A stretch of 64,000 bases of DNA from Clostridia bacterium. GTDB lineage: Bacteria; Bacillota; Clostridia; Oscillospirales; CAG-272. The translations under genes and the position numbers were made by a program. Shown here one piece after another: positions 41,724 to 50,083 of this stretch. Positions within the stretch are counted from its first letter, which is position 1. Each line of letters begins with the position of its first letter. The notes under the pieces are model-generated. The model saw only the letters and a list, made by a program, of their open reading frames with translations. It was not told where the DNA came from and did not search any database. The stretch lies in the NCBI GenBank assembly GCA_017502875.1, contig JAFVUF010000024.1, positions 47,463-111,462 on the forward strand, read 5' to 3'.

Positions 41724-43146
41724 AAAGGGTGAACTTGTTTACATACCGACTTACAACTTATATCCGCACCCGGATAACCCGAGAAAAGACCTCGGAGACT
41801 TGACCGAGCTTGCGGACAGTATCAGAGAAAACGGCGTTATGCAGAATCTTACCGTCGTTCCCGGGCATTACGTTACCGATGACGAGTACGCTATGTACAC
41901 CAAGATGTATAGCGAGGAGCCGTCAGAGGAAGTAAGAGAGATACTCAACAAGGCGCAGAAGAAGCTGCCTATCGATGGCGGATATACCGTCATAATCGGA
42001 CACCGCAGATGCTCGGCGGCAAGGCAGGCAGGGCTTACGGAACTGCCATGCGTTATAGTTGATATGAGCATACAGGATCAGGTCAGTACGATGCTTCTTG
42101 AAAATATGCAGCGCACCGACCTTACTGTGTACGAGCAGGCCGAGGGAATTCAGATGATGTTTGACCTTGGCGAGACCGTTGAAACGGTTAAGAAAAAGAC
42201 AGGGTTATCGGATAGCACTATCCGCAACCGACGTAAGCTCCTTGTTTTTGACCGTGAGGCGTTTAAAAAGAGCGAGGGCAAGCAGGTAACTATGGGTGAA
42301 TATCTAAAGCTTACCGAGCTAAAGGACGTTGACAGAGCGAATTATTTGCTGTCGATAATCGGCACAAAGAATTTTGATTACGAGTACGATAAGGCAAAGA
42401 GAGACGAGAAGCGCATTGAGCTTCAGGGCAGACTTGAAGCCTTGTTAAAGGAAAAGGCGGTAGAGATCACTCCCGACGATACCAAGGATAAGCGTTCCGT
42501 TACCACGATATACGGTGAGCCTTCCGAAAAGGATCTTGAAATGGTACGCTCCTCGCACGTTACCGGTAAAATTTACTGGTACAAGAATCAGTACGGATAT
42601 TATCTGTTCCGCAAGCAAACGGCAGAGGATAAGCTTGAAAAGGCTCAGAAGGATTTATTTACCGAGGCTTGGAACGCATTAAATAAAGAGCGTGAAGAGC
42701 TTTGGGAGAGCATTATTGACCGTGTTAAGCGCTACGTAATGAACGAGTACCGTCCGAAAAAGGGAGACATGGACATGCTTCACGCGGCGGCGTTTGAATT
42801 CTTCGTTCGTGATGACGGTAATCACTTTAATTCCTGGATAGAAGTTGCTCGCAAGCTCGGTGTAAACGTAGATGCTGAGGATTTCGGCAATCCCGAAGCC
42901 GGTAAGAGCATAATGGAGTGTTACCGCACCAAGCCCGAGGAAACGGTCCTTAAATGGCTTGTTTATCACAGATACTGGACTAATCCCGGCGGTCTGTACT
43001 ATCGAACAAATAAGCTGTCTTATCAGAACACAGGGCGTGAAATAATGCTCTTTAAGGCGCTTGAAAGCATCGGGTATGAGGTATCGACAGAGGAATGGGA
43101 GTACCTGAACGGTACGCACGAGATATTTAAGAGGGTGCTTGAATGA
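41716..43146 (+). CDS. ParB/Spo0J-like nuclease-domain protein
   Basis: 476 residues. ParB N-terminal domain: NPRKDLGDLTELADSIRENG, GHRRCSAA (95-102) and ENMQRTDLT (129-137), then an HTH (GETVETVKKKTGLSDSTIRNRRKLL). The C-terminal half (about 230-476) is unlike partition ParB. In phages such proteins are thought to be DNA-binding or CTP-dependent regulators rather than segregation factors, since no ParA is present. Confidence 0.9.
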   Translation: MNKKGELVYIPTYNLYPHPDNPRKDLGDLTELADSIRENGVMQNLTVVPGHYVTDDEYAMYTKMYSEEPSEEVREILNKAQKKLPIDGGYTVIIGHRRCSAARQAGLTELPCVIVDMSIQDQVSTMLLENMQRTDLTVYEQAEGIQMMFDLGETVETVKKKTGLSDSTIRNRRKLLVFDREAFKKSEGKQVTMGEYLKLTELKDVDRANYLLSIIGTKNFDYEYDKAKRDEKRIELQGRLEALLKEKAVEITPDDTKDKRSVTTIYGEPSEKDLEMVRSSHVTGKIYWYKNQYGYYLFRKQTAEDKLEKAQKDLFTEAWNALNKEREELWESIIDRVKRYVMNEYRPKKGDMDMLHAAAFEFFVRDDGNHFNSWIEVARKLGVNVDAEDFGNPEAGKSIMECYRTKPEETVLKWLVYHRYWTNPGGLYYRTNKLSYQNTGREIMLFKALESIGYEVSTEEWEYLNGTHEIFKRVLE

Positions 43147-43469
43147 TGGCAGAACTGATAAAAGCCTATAAGCCTATATGTTGCAACAAAGCATATATGA
43201 CAAAAGCAAGTGCATTAAGGCACGAAAAGAAATGCCCGAAAAATCCCGAAAACTGTGCTTGTAAAACTTGTTCTCATAGGATAGAAACCACCGAAACATA
43301 TTATAATCCATATCACAATGGAGATTGCGGAAGCACGGACTATGACTACAAATATTGGTGGTGTGAAATCCACGAAAAGAAAATTGATGTTTATTCAAAT
43401 TCAAATGGCGGTGCGACTATTCTGCCAAAAATGAATTGCGAACATTGGGAAAGTGAGGACACGGAATGA
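43143..43469 (+). CDS. Cys-rich Zn-binding-like phage protein
   Basis: 108 residues. CC, C...NCACKTCSH, C, WWCEIH and MNCEHW suggest two Zn sites. ATGATG start overlaps the ParB-like stop. First of a run of small Cys-rich genes; unknown. Confidence 0.7.
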   Translation: MMAELIKAYKPICCNKAYMTKASALRHEKKCPKNPENCACKTCSHRIETTETYYNPYHNGDCGSTDYDYKYWWCEIHEKKIDVYSNSNGGATILPKMNCEHWESEDTE

Positions 43470-43720
43470 AAAAAGCGAAATGCCCGGTGTGTAAAGGCAC
43501 AGGCTTAATAAAAACGTCTGATTGGCTTATCAAAGGTAAGAGTGAGAAAGAACTCGCAAAGATAAAAGAAGAAGCCCTCGCAGATATTGTCGAGGTTGTC
43601 AGGTGCAAGGATTGCCGACACCAAGACGAATGCAATCAATATGTTTTGATAAGCGGTGATGAAGGTGAACTTGCGTTTTGCAGTTACGGAGAAAGGAGCG
43701 AGGGGAATGAAGATAGGTGA
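43466..43720 (+). CDS. Cys-rich Zn-binding-like phage protein
   Basis: 84 residues; CPVCKGTG and CKDCRHQDECNQY motifs (a DnaJ-like CxxCxGxG followed by a second knuckle). Overlaps both neighbours. Ends ...SYGERSEGNEDR, where the last part is the ribosome site of the next gene. Confidence 0.7.
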   Translation: MKKAKCPVCKGTGLIKTSDWLIKGKSEKELAKIKEEALADIVEVVRCKDCRHQDECNQYVLISGDEGELAFCSYGERSEGNEDR

Positions 43721-44108
43721 CAAGGTGCATTGCACAAAGTATGTAGAACGCACAGGGCAGGGTATAAGTGTTTTAGACCTTACGGGATTTGAAAGACTTG
43801 AGAACGAATTGCCACCTGAAAAAAAGGTTTGCTACTGTGAAAATAATAAAGTGATAACAATTCCGTTTCACGAATTTACAGATGCCACTATAGACAAATT
43901 TAAGACCGTAGAAAAGGAATTTGATGGCATATATGTAGGCACAACAAGACTTGCGACTAAACTTACGGCAACCTACGAAACACCGCCATACGGCAATGAC
44001 TACATAAGGTTTGAGAGTGAGTGCTATAAGCCTTTTGCGGTAGTGTATTATGCCAACAACAGAAAACGGCTTGTGCCGATTGAGTGTGTATCGGAAAGGA
44101 GCGAATAA
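43707..44108 (+). CDS. Phage protein, unknown
   Basis: 133 residues from the ATG after GAAAGGAGCGAGGGGA. Beta-rich (MKIGDKVHCTKYVERTGQG... VVYYANNRKRLVPIECV). Ends ERSE; the stop overlaps the next start (TAATG). Confidence 0.65.
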   Translation: MKIGDKVHCTKYVERTGQGISVLDLTGFERLENELPPEKKVCYCENNKVITIPFHEFTDATIDKFKTVEKEFDGIYVGTTRLATKLTATYETPPYGNDYIRFESECYKPFAVVYYANNRKRLVPIECVSERSE

Positions 44109-44320
44109 TGGCATACAAGAGAAAATACAGCAAGGGCGAGAAAATCACTTCACTTGACGAGTTGATGAAGCAGGAGTTTGTGTATTTCCACGACAAAATT
44201 CTAAATTACGGATTTTTCGGCAGTTGGCAAATTCGGCTTGTGCAATTTTATATCCAAAAGGGTATGCTTTTTTACGCAGAAAGGAGCGAAAATGTCAAAA
44301 AAGACAGAGGTGAGATGTGA
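44108..44320 (+). CDS. Phage protein, unknown
   Basis: 70 residues from the ATG after GGAAAGGAGCGAATA. Basic N-terminus, then SLDELMKQEFVYF and FFGSWQIRLVQFYIQKG. Overlaps the next gene by 29 bp. Confidence 0.6.
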   Translation: MAYKRKYSKGEKITSLDELMKQEFVYFHDKILNYGFFGSWQIRLVQFYIQKGMLFYAERSENVKKDRGEM

Positions 44321-44504
44321 TCGTTGCGGTAAAGAAATAATGGCTTATGATATCAAGATATCATCGGCAAGAATTGATTTGTGGGCGCTTGGTGTGCCGA
44401 GGAGTTACGGAGCCCAAAGAATTGATTTATGCGAAAATTGCTACAATGATTTCGTTAGTTTTCTTGAAGGAGGGAGCGAAAATGGAAAAGGAACAGATAA
44501 TTAA
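44292..44504 (+). CDS. Small Zn-ribbon-like phage protein
   Basis: 70 residues from the ATG after GAAAGGAGCGAAA. CDRCGKEI ... CENCYNDF form a two-knuckle Zn ribbon. Overlaps the next gene by 23 bp. Confidence 0.7.
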   Translation: MSKKTEVRCDRCGKEIMAYDIKISSARIDLWALGVPRSYGAQRIDLCENCYNDFVSFLEGGSENGKGTDN

Positions 44505-44925
44505 GGCTTTGGAGTGTTGCAAAGCGAACAGTGGTGTGGCTTGCAGCGGTTGCCCTTATATGCACGAAGAGTTGGCAGACGGTGAGAGTTGTTCCGAGCG
44601 AATGGCATTAGATACCCTCGCACTTATCAAGGAACTCACTGAGGAGAACGAGAGGTACAAAGCGGAGCAACACGAACATTTTGAAAAGTGGCTAAAACTT
44701 GAAAAGGCAACGAGAGAGCATCATAGTGAACTGTTTAAAGAAGCGAAGATAGCCGTAAAAGCCGACACCGTGAGGGAGATATTCAAGGAGATATACTCCT
44801 CGCTTGACTACATAGAGGAGCAGATGGAGCCGGAGGAGATTCCTGAGTGCTTCTTTTCGGTCCGAGAGGATATTAACGCGCTGAAAGAAAAATTTGAAAG
44901 TGAGGGAGCAGCTGATGAAATTTAA
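44482..44925 (+). CDS. Helical phage protein with N-terminal Cys cluster
   Basis: 147 residues from the ATG after GGAGGGAGCGAAA. An N-terminal CCKANSGVACSGCPYMHEE cluster precedes a coiled coil (about 55-95) and an acidic helix. The pattern CC...C..CPY is common in phage early proteins; role unknown. Confidence 0.7.
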   Translation: MEKEQIIKALECCKANSGVACSGCPYMHEELADGESCSERMALDTLALIKELTEENERYKAEQHEHFEKWLKLEKATREHHSELFKEAKIAVKADTVREIFKEIYSSLDYIEEQMEPEEIPECFFSVREDINALKEKFESEGAADEI

Positions 44926-45172
44926 GTGCAAGGTTACTGTTTTCGGAAACAGCTGGTATGACATAGAGGCAACCGACGAAGCTGAGGCAAGAAAAAAGGC
45001 TAAGGAGCTGGCTGAAAAGGATTATACATTCGAGGGGAAAAAGCTTTATTACGGAATGGCTTCTTTCCTCTGCGTCAATTGCAAAAATGAGCTGTATTCC
45101 GATTCGAATTTTTGCTCTAAGTGTGGCAAGGCTTTCATAAGAAGTGAAAAACAGGAGGATAACAAACAATGA
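44915..45172 (+). CDS. Small Zn-ribbon phage protein
   Basis: 85 residues from the ATG after GAGGGAGCAGCTG. The N-terminal half is a small alpha/beta unit (KFKCKVTVFGNSWYDIEATDEAEARKKA); the C-terminal half has CVNCKNELY ... CSKCGKAF, a zinc ribbon. Overlaps the next gene by 4 bp. Confidence 0.7.
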   Translation: MKFKCKVTVFGNSWYDIEATDEAEARKKAKELAEKDYTFEGKKLYYGMASFLCVNCKNELYSDSNFCSKCGKAFIRSEKQEDNKQ

Positions 45173-45342
45173 CACAGATAATAGCGGCGATAGCAGGCGC
45201 TGTGGCGCTCGTGGTGATGTGTGAGTGCTGCTATGCGCTCGGCAAGATAGAGGGCAAGAAAAAGGGTATGAGCGAGGCGTATGATATGGTTCGTCAGTGC
45301 CTTAAAGAAGCAAAGCAAGCCGATGAAGAGGCTGATATATAA
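45169..45342 (+). CDS. Small membrane phage protein
   Basis: 57 residues; start ATGA overlaps the preceding stop, ACAGGAGGATAACAAAC site. One N-terminal span (QIIAAIAGAVALVVMCECCY) then a helical tail. Not a recognised holin; unknown. Confidence 0.65.
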   Translation: MTQIIAAIAGAVALVVMCECCYALGKIEGKKKGMSEAYDMVRQCLKEAKQADEEADI

Positions 45343-45343
45343 A

Positions 45344-45413
45344 CTATAAGTTAGTAGTTACTATACAGATTACTATGTATTGATGATACTATTAAGTTTA
45401 GTACATACTTAGG
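45344..45413 (+). repeat. 70-bp direct repeat, copy 1
   Basis: Begins CTATAAGTTAGTAG and ends TACTTAGG; contains several spaced CTAT units. A second copy at 45898-45966 matches most positions with a one-base gap. Untranslated, lying directly before the gene at 45438. Confidence 0.8.
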
Positions 45414-45437
45414 GGAAAGCTAAGAAGGGAGATTACA

Positions 45438-45650
45438 ATGTCACAAGATAAGTGTGCGTTTAAGATAGATAACCATAAATGCTCTGCTCTCACCAAAAAA
45501 GAGTGCATGAGATGTCCTTTTTTCAAAACTGAAGAAGAAGTTAAGGCAAGTAGAGAACGTGCAGAACTTAGACGAAGGAGCTTACCGGTGTCTATCCAGA
45601 TGGATATAACAGCGAAATATTACATAAACACGGAGGTGAACGATCAGTGA
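45438..45650 (+). CDS. Small Cys-rich phage protein
   Basis: 70 residues; CAFKIDNHKCSAL and CMRCPFFK motifs. AAGGGAGATTACA site. Follows the first 70-bp repeat. Overlaps the next gene by 4 bp. Confidence 0.7.
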   Translation: MSQDKCAFKIDNHKCSALTKKECMRCPFFKTEEEVKASRERAELRRRSLPVSIQMDITAKYYINTEVNDQ

Positions 45651-45886
45651 GTAGGACAGATTCAAATGACAAGTCGGTGATATGTCCGTTTTTTCGTTAT
45701 TCTGATCAGCACAATATTTGTTGCGAGGGGGTAAGTACTGATAGCTCGATAAAAGTGACGTTTGGTGATCCTAGGAGTAAGGCCTCATACAAAGATGACT
45801 TTTGTCGTGACATAAATAGTTATAAAGAATGCAGAGTGTGTAAAATGCTATTCAGAAAGCATGGTGTTGATTTTCACGACAAATAA
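45647..45886 (+). CDS. Small Cys-rich phage protein
   Basis: 79 residues from a GTG overlapping the preceding stop. CPFFRYSDQHNICCEG and CRVCKMLF motifs; similar in style to the gene before it. Confidence 0.65.
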   Translation: MSRTDSNDKSVICPFFRYSDQHNICCEGVSTDSSIKVTFGDPRSKASYKDDFCRDINSYKECRVCKMLFRKHGVDFHDK

Positions 45887-45897
45887 AAATATAAAAG

Positions 45898-45966
45898 CTA
45901 TAAGTTAGTAGATTCTATATAGATAACTACGTGTAGATGATACTATAAGTACTGTACTTACTTAGG
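45898..45966 (+). repeat. 70-bp direct repeat, copy 2
   Basis: Begins CTATAAGTTAGTAG and ends TACTTAGG like copy 1. It is followed at once by the terminator and lies about 115 bp before the terminase gene. Confidence 0.8.
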
Positions 45967-45993
45967 AAAGAGAGGTAAATGCCTCTCTTTTTG
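45967..45993 (+). terminator. Terminator at the end of the early region
   Basis: AAAGAGAGG-TAAATG-CCTCTCTTT followed by TTG, directly after repeat copy 2. It separates the early operon from terminase. Confidence 0.85.
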
Positions 45994-46022
45994 TTTGTGA
46001 AAAAACATAAGGGAGGGGGGGT

Positions 46023-46051
46023 TTAGAATTTTAAGGTCTATGTGATACAAT
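46023..46051 (+). promoter_or_regulatory. Candidate late promoter
   Basis: Extended -10 TGATACAAT (46043-46051), with a weak -35 TTAGAA 17 bp upstream, about 30 bp before the small terminase start. Weak boxes would fit dependence on a late activator. Inference. Confidence 0.4.
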
Positions 46052-46080
46052 GGTGACAACAAACATGAAAGGGGTATTCT

Positions 46081-46548
46081 GTGGATTGGAAAAAGATCAA
46101 GGCAGAGTATGTCGCAGGCGGAACCAGTTACAGAAAACTCTGTGAAAAATACGGTGTTTCCCGCACTACTTTGCAAAGAAAAGCCAAAGAAGAAAAGTGG
46201 TGTGAGCTACGAAGCCAAGTAGAAGCCAAAACGGCGGCAAAAATCGTAGAGAGTGTGAGTGATAATTCTGCCGAAACGGACAAAGCGTTTATGAGGCTTG
46301 TAAACAAGCTTTTTAAAAAAGCAGAGGAAGTCATTGACACAATGCCTAAATGGAGTGTTTACGCTCTTAAAGAGATGTCTGCCACTATGAAAAATCTCAA
46401 AGAGATTAAAGGACTTAAATCTGCTGACGATATTAAGGAGCAGAGAGCAAGGATAGCAAAGCTTCAGAAGGAAGCGGAGTCTGACAGCAACAATTCAAGC
46501 GAGATTGAGGTCGTTTTTGATGCTGGACCGGAGGAATGGAATGAGTAA
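46081..46548 (+). CDS. Terminase small subunit-like protein
   Basis: 155 residues from a GTG after GAAAGGGGTATTCT. An N-terminal HTH (DWKKIKAEYVAGGTSYRKLCEKYGVSRTTLQRKAKEEKW) is the DNA-recognition part; the rest is helical (oligomerisation). Position before the large subunit and an 8-bp overlap support the call. Recognises the packaging site, which should lie nearby. Confidence 0.85.
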   Translation: MDWKKIKAEYVAGGTSYRKLCEKYGVSRTTLQRKAKEEKWCELRSQVEAKTAAKIVESVSDNSAETDKAFMRLVNKLFKKAEEVIDTMPKWSVYALKEMSATMKNLKEIKGLKSADDIKEQRARIAKLQKEAESDSNNSSEIEVVFDAGPEEWNE

Positions 46549-47971
46549 GGTGCGTGTAGTGCTTGGCAGACCGAATAATGAGAAGCAAGAGGCTTTCCTT
46601 GCGGCGAAGGTCAAGCACGTAGGCTATGGCGGCGCGCGAGGCGGTGGAAAGTCTTGGGTTGTGCGCGATAAAGCCAAACGCTTATGCTTACATTACCCCG
46701 GTATAAAAACTCTTGTTATCCGGCGTACTTACCCCGAACTTGTAAACAACCACGTAACGCCGCTTAAGAAGGATATTCCCATTGCGGTAGCGAAGTACAA
46801 CAAGACAGATAAAGAGTTTTGGTTTCGGAACGGAAGCACGATAAAATTCGGATACTGTAACAACGAGGGCGATCTGCTTCAGTATCAGGGTGCGGAATAT
46901 GACGTTATATTTATAGACGAGGCTACGCAGTTGCCGGAGCTTTGGGTGAAGGAGATAGTGGCGTGCTGCCGCGGAGTAAACAATTTTCCAAAGCGTGTTT
47001 ACTACACGATGAATCCGGGCGGTGCTTCACACGGCTATTTTAAGCGTATTTTTATCGACAGGAAATATGAGAAGGGCGAAAACCCCTCTGACTATTTCTT
47101 TATACAGGCGCTTGTTACCGACAACAAGGCGTTAATGAAAAGTCAACCCGAATACATACAGCAGCTTGAGGCACTACCTCCAAAGCTTCGGAAGGCTTGG
47201 CTTGAAGGGGATTGGGATATATTCGAGGGACAATTTTTTGAGGAATTTACCGACCGGCCTGAAAACTATCATACAAAGCAATGGACGCACGTTATAAAGC
47301 CATTTGACATTCCTGACGGTTGGAAGATATATCGCTCTTTCGACTGGGGTTACAATAAGCCGTTTTCGTGCGGTTGGTGGGCTGTGGACTACGACGGGGT
47401 TATCTACCGTATTCTTGAGCTTTACGGCTGCAAGGAAACGCCAAACGAGGGTGTAAAGTGGACACCGCCGCAGGTCTTTGCTGAGATACACCGTATTGAG
47501 ACAGAGCACAGGTGGCTTCGCGGCAAAAAGATACAGGGTATTGCCGATCCAGCTATTTGGGACGCGGAAACTGGTGAATCTATTGCTGAGGTAGCGGCAA
47601 AGCACCAGGTGTATTTCACTCCGGGTGATCACAAGCGGCTTCCCGGATGGATGCAGGTGCATTACAGGTTATGCTTCGATGAAAACGGCTTCCCGATGAT
47701 GTATATATTCGATAACTGCAAGGCGTTCATTCGTACGATTCCGTTACTTCAGTATGACGAACACAGGGTTGAGGATCTTGACAGTGACGGCGAGGATCAC
47801 GTAGCCGATGAAGTGAGGTATTTTTGTATGAGTAGACCTATAAAGCCAAGAATTGCGGCAAAGAAAGACAGTTATTCAAGCAATCCGCTTAATCTATTCC
47901 TTGACATAAAAAAAGAAGACCTCTCTACAACGAGGTCATTTGAAAGAATGCAGATAATTTCGGAGGATTAA
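46541..47971 (+). CDS. Terminase large subunit
   Basis: 476 residues from the ATG after CCGGAGGAATGGA. ATPase: Walker A GGARGGGKS at 30-38, Walker B DVIFIDEATQL at 121-131. The C-terminal nuclease has SFDWGYNKPFSCGWWAVD and GIADPAIWD, supplying acidic residues. Packages DNA through the portal. Confidence 0.95.
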   Translation: MSKVRVVLGRPNNEKQEAFLAAKVKHVGYGGARGGGKSWVVRDKAKRLCLHYPGIKTLVIRRTYPELVNNHVTPLKKDIPIAVAKYNKTDKEFWFRNGSTIKFGYCNNEGDLLQYQGAEYDVIFIDEATQLPELWVKEIVACCRGVNNFPKRVYYTMNPGGASHGYFKRIFIDRKYEKGENPSDYFFIQALVTDNKALMKSQPEYIQQLEALPPKLRKAWLEGDWDIFEGQFFEEFTDRPENYHTKQWTHVIKPFDIPDGWKIYRSFDWGYNKPFSCGWWAVDYDGVIYRILELYGCKETPNEGVKWTPPQVFAEIHRIETEHRWLRGKKIQGIADPAIWDAETGESIAEVAAKHQVYFTPGDHKRLPGWMQVHYRLCFDENGFPMMYIFDNCKAFIRTIPLLQYDEHRVEDLDSDGEDHVADEVRYFCMSRPIKPRIAAKKDSYSSNPLNLFLDIKKEDLSTTRSFERMQIISED

Positions 47972-47972
47972 A

Positions 47973-50000
47973 ATGTTAGACGAAAATAAAATAAACCCAA
48001 TAGCTCCACCTCTGCAGGCTACACCGGTACAGAACCCAGCGCTTGATATTATGAGGCGTAAGGCCCCCGAAACGCAAGGGAAGGTGTTTAATCCCAATAG
48101 AAGTATTAGCGCTCTTGGAATGCTTAAAAAAACCATTGGACGCGATGAGATACATACAGCGTCGCAGACTTTACAGAAATACAAGCAGGGAAAGGCAAAT
48201 CTTGAGCAGAGGATAATCGAAAACGAACAATGGTACAAGCTCCGTCATTGGGAATGTCTGAGAGATAAGGAAAAAGACATAGAGCCGACATCGGCATGGC
48301 TTTTTAATACCCTCGTAAACAAGCATGCTGACGGCATGGACAATTTCCCTTCGCCTAACATTTTACCAAGAGAAGAAGGTGATAAGGCTGAGGCGGAGAT
48401 GCTGACATCAATCGTTCCTGTTGTTCTCGATCAGAACAATTTTGAGCAAACATACAGCGAAGTACTTGAGCAGAAAATACACAGCGGTACCGGAATATAT
48501 GGTGTGTTCTGGGACGGTACAAAGCTGAACGGGCTCGGCGATATTGCTATAACTGCTATTGATATAATCAATCTCTTTTGGGAGCCGGGTATCAAGGATA
48601 TTCAAAAGAGTAAAAATATTTTTCATGTTGAGCTTGTCGATAATGAAACTCTTGCGGGAGCATATCCGCAGTTAAGAGGTAAGCTCGGTACAAAAACTAT
48701 TGACATCGCTGAGTATGTTCACGACGATACAGTCGATACGACGAATAAAAGCGCTGTTGTTGACTGGTATTACAAGAAGAATGTGGGCGGCAAGACAGTA
48801 CTTCATTACTGCAAGTACGTAAATGACGAGGTTCTGTTTGCTACCGAGAATGAAACGGAGCCTGTAACAGATCAGATTGGTAACGTTATTCGACCGCCTA
48901 TGGCACAATGCGGATGGTACGCACATGGCATGTATCCGTTCGTGTTTGACGTGTTATTTTCCGTTAAGGGCACTCCTGCTGGATTCGGGTATATCGATAT
49001 AGACAAAAGTCCGCAGACCTTCATTGATCGCGGAAATCAGGCTATTATGGAAAATATGCTCGTAAACTCAAAGCCAAGGTATTTTATACGTGCCGACGGT
49101 ACGGTGAATGAGGAAGAATTTGCTGACACTACCAAGCCGTTTGTGCATATACAGGGTGCGGGGCTTGGTGAAGATTCTATAAGGGAGATAAAGGGCTCGG
49201 CACTTAGCGGTATTTATGTTAATGTGATTACACAGAAGATTGACGAGCTTAAAGAAACATCAGGAAACCGAGATATTTCGCAGGGCGGAACGACCTCCGG
49301 CGTTACTGCTGCTTCAGCTATCGCTGCAATGCAGGAGGCGGGAAGCAAACTGTCGAGAGACCACAACAAAGCATCTTTCAGAGCGTTCAAGAGCCTTTGT
49401 CTTATGATAATAGAGCTGATACGCCAGTTTTACGACATTCCAAGATGTTTCCGCATTATGGGCGAAAATGGCGCTCAAAGATTTGTGCAATACGGCAATC
49501 AGAATATCAAGCCTATGAGTCAGGGAACCGAACATGGCTTAGAACTTGGAGACAGAATTCCTTTGTTCGATATTGAGGTCACGGCGCAGAAGGCTTCGCC
49601 GTACTCAAAAATGGCACAGAACGAGCTCGCATTAAGCTTTTACGGTCAAGGGTTCTTTAATCCTCAGCTTGCCGATCAGGCTCTCGCCTGTCTTGAAATG
49701 ATGGATTTTGACCGCAAGCAGTTTGTTATACAAAAGGTAGCGCAGAACGGCACCATGTATCAGAAGCTCATGCAGATGCAACAGCAGATGCTTATGCTTG
49801 CGCAGATCGTGGACAAGCACGAGGGCTCAAATATCGCCGCGCAGATTATGGCAGGCGTTGATGGTACGCCTGTTATTATGGGTGGTGCTTCCAACACAAA
49901 GGCCGAGAAAAAAGAGACGCTTGTAGGTAACGAAAATGTCGAAGCATCAAACACCAAGAAAGCAAGACAGAGGGTGGCAGAATCCACCGATCCTACGTAG
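47973..50000 (+). CDS. Portal protein (P22/podovirus-like)
   Basis: 675 residues. The size and features (NEQWYKLRHWECLRDKEKDIEPTSAWLFNTLVNKHADGMDNFP; GIYGVFWDGTKLNGLGDI; YIDIDKSPQTFIDRGNQAIMENML) fit long portals of short-tailed phages. A Gln/Met-rich C-terminal coiled coil (KLMQMQQQMLMLAQIVDKHEG) may form the barrel or crown. Ring at the capsid vertex for DNA passage. Starts 1 bp after terL. Confidence 0.85.
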   Translation: MLDENKINPIAPPLQATPVQNPALDIMRRKAPETQGKVFNPNRSISALGMLKKTIGRDEIHTASQTLQKYKQGKANLEQRIIENEQWYKLRHWECLRDKEKDIEPTSAWLFNTLVNKHADGMDNFPSPNILPREEGDKAEAEMLTSIVPVVLDQNNFEQTYSEVLEQKIHSGTGIYGVFWDGTKLNGLGDIAITAIDIINLFWEPGIKDIQKSKNIFHVELVDNETLAGAYPQLRGKLGTKTIDIAEYVHDDTVDTTNKSAVVDWYYKKNVGGKTVLHYCKYVNDEVLFATENETEPVTDQIGNVIRPPMAQCGWYAHGMYPFVFDVLFSVKGTPAGFGYIDIDKSPQTFIDRGNQAIMENMLVNSKPRYFIRADGTVNEEEFADTTKPFVHIQGAGLGEDSIREIKGSALSGIYVNVITQKIDELKETSGNRDISQGGTTSGVTAASAIAAMQEAGSKLSRDHNKASFRAFKSLCLMIIELIRQFYDIPRCFRIMGENGAQRFVQYGNQNIKPMSQGTEHGLELGDRIPLFDIEVTAQKASPYSKMAQNELALSFYGQGFFNPQLADQALACLEMMDFDRKQFVIQKVAQNGTMYQKLMQMQQQMLMLAQIVDKHEGSNIAAQIMAGVDGTPVIMGGASNTKAEKKETLVGNENVEASNTKKARQRVAESTDPT

Positions 50001-50006
50001 TTGTTT

Positions 50007-50036
50007 AGGCTTAAGCCTTACCATCTTAAGCCTTTA
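50007..50036 (+). other. Hairpin between portal and scaffold genes
   Basis: AGGCTTAAG-CCTTACCAT-CTTAAGCCT, 9-bp arms, no T run. May act as a partial terminator or mRNA processing site setting high expression of scaffold and capsid. Confidence 0.5.
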
Positions 50037-50083
50037 CATATATAAACGGTTCGTCCACGTTACGGAGAGAAAGGAGTCCACCT

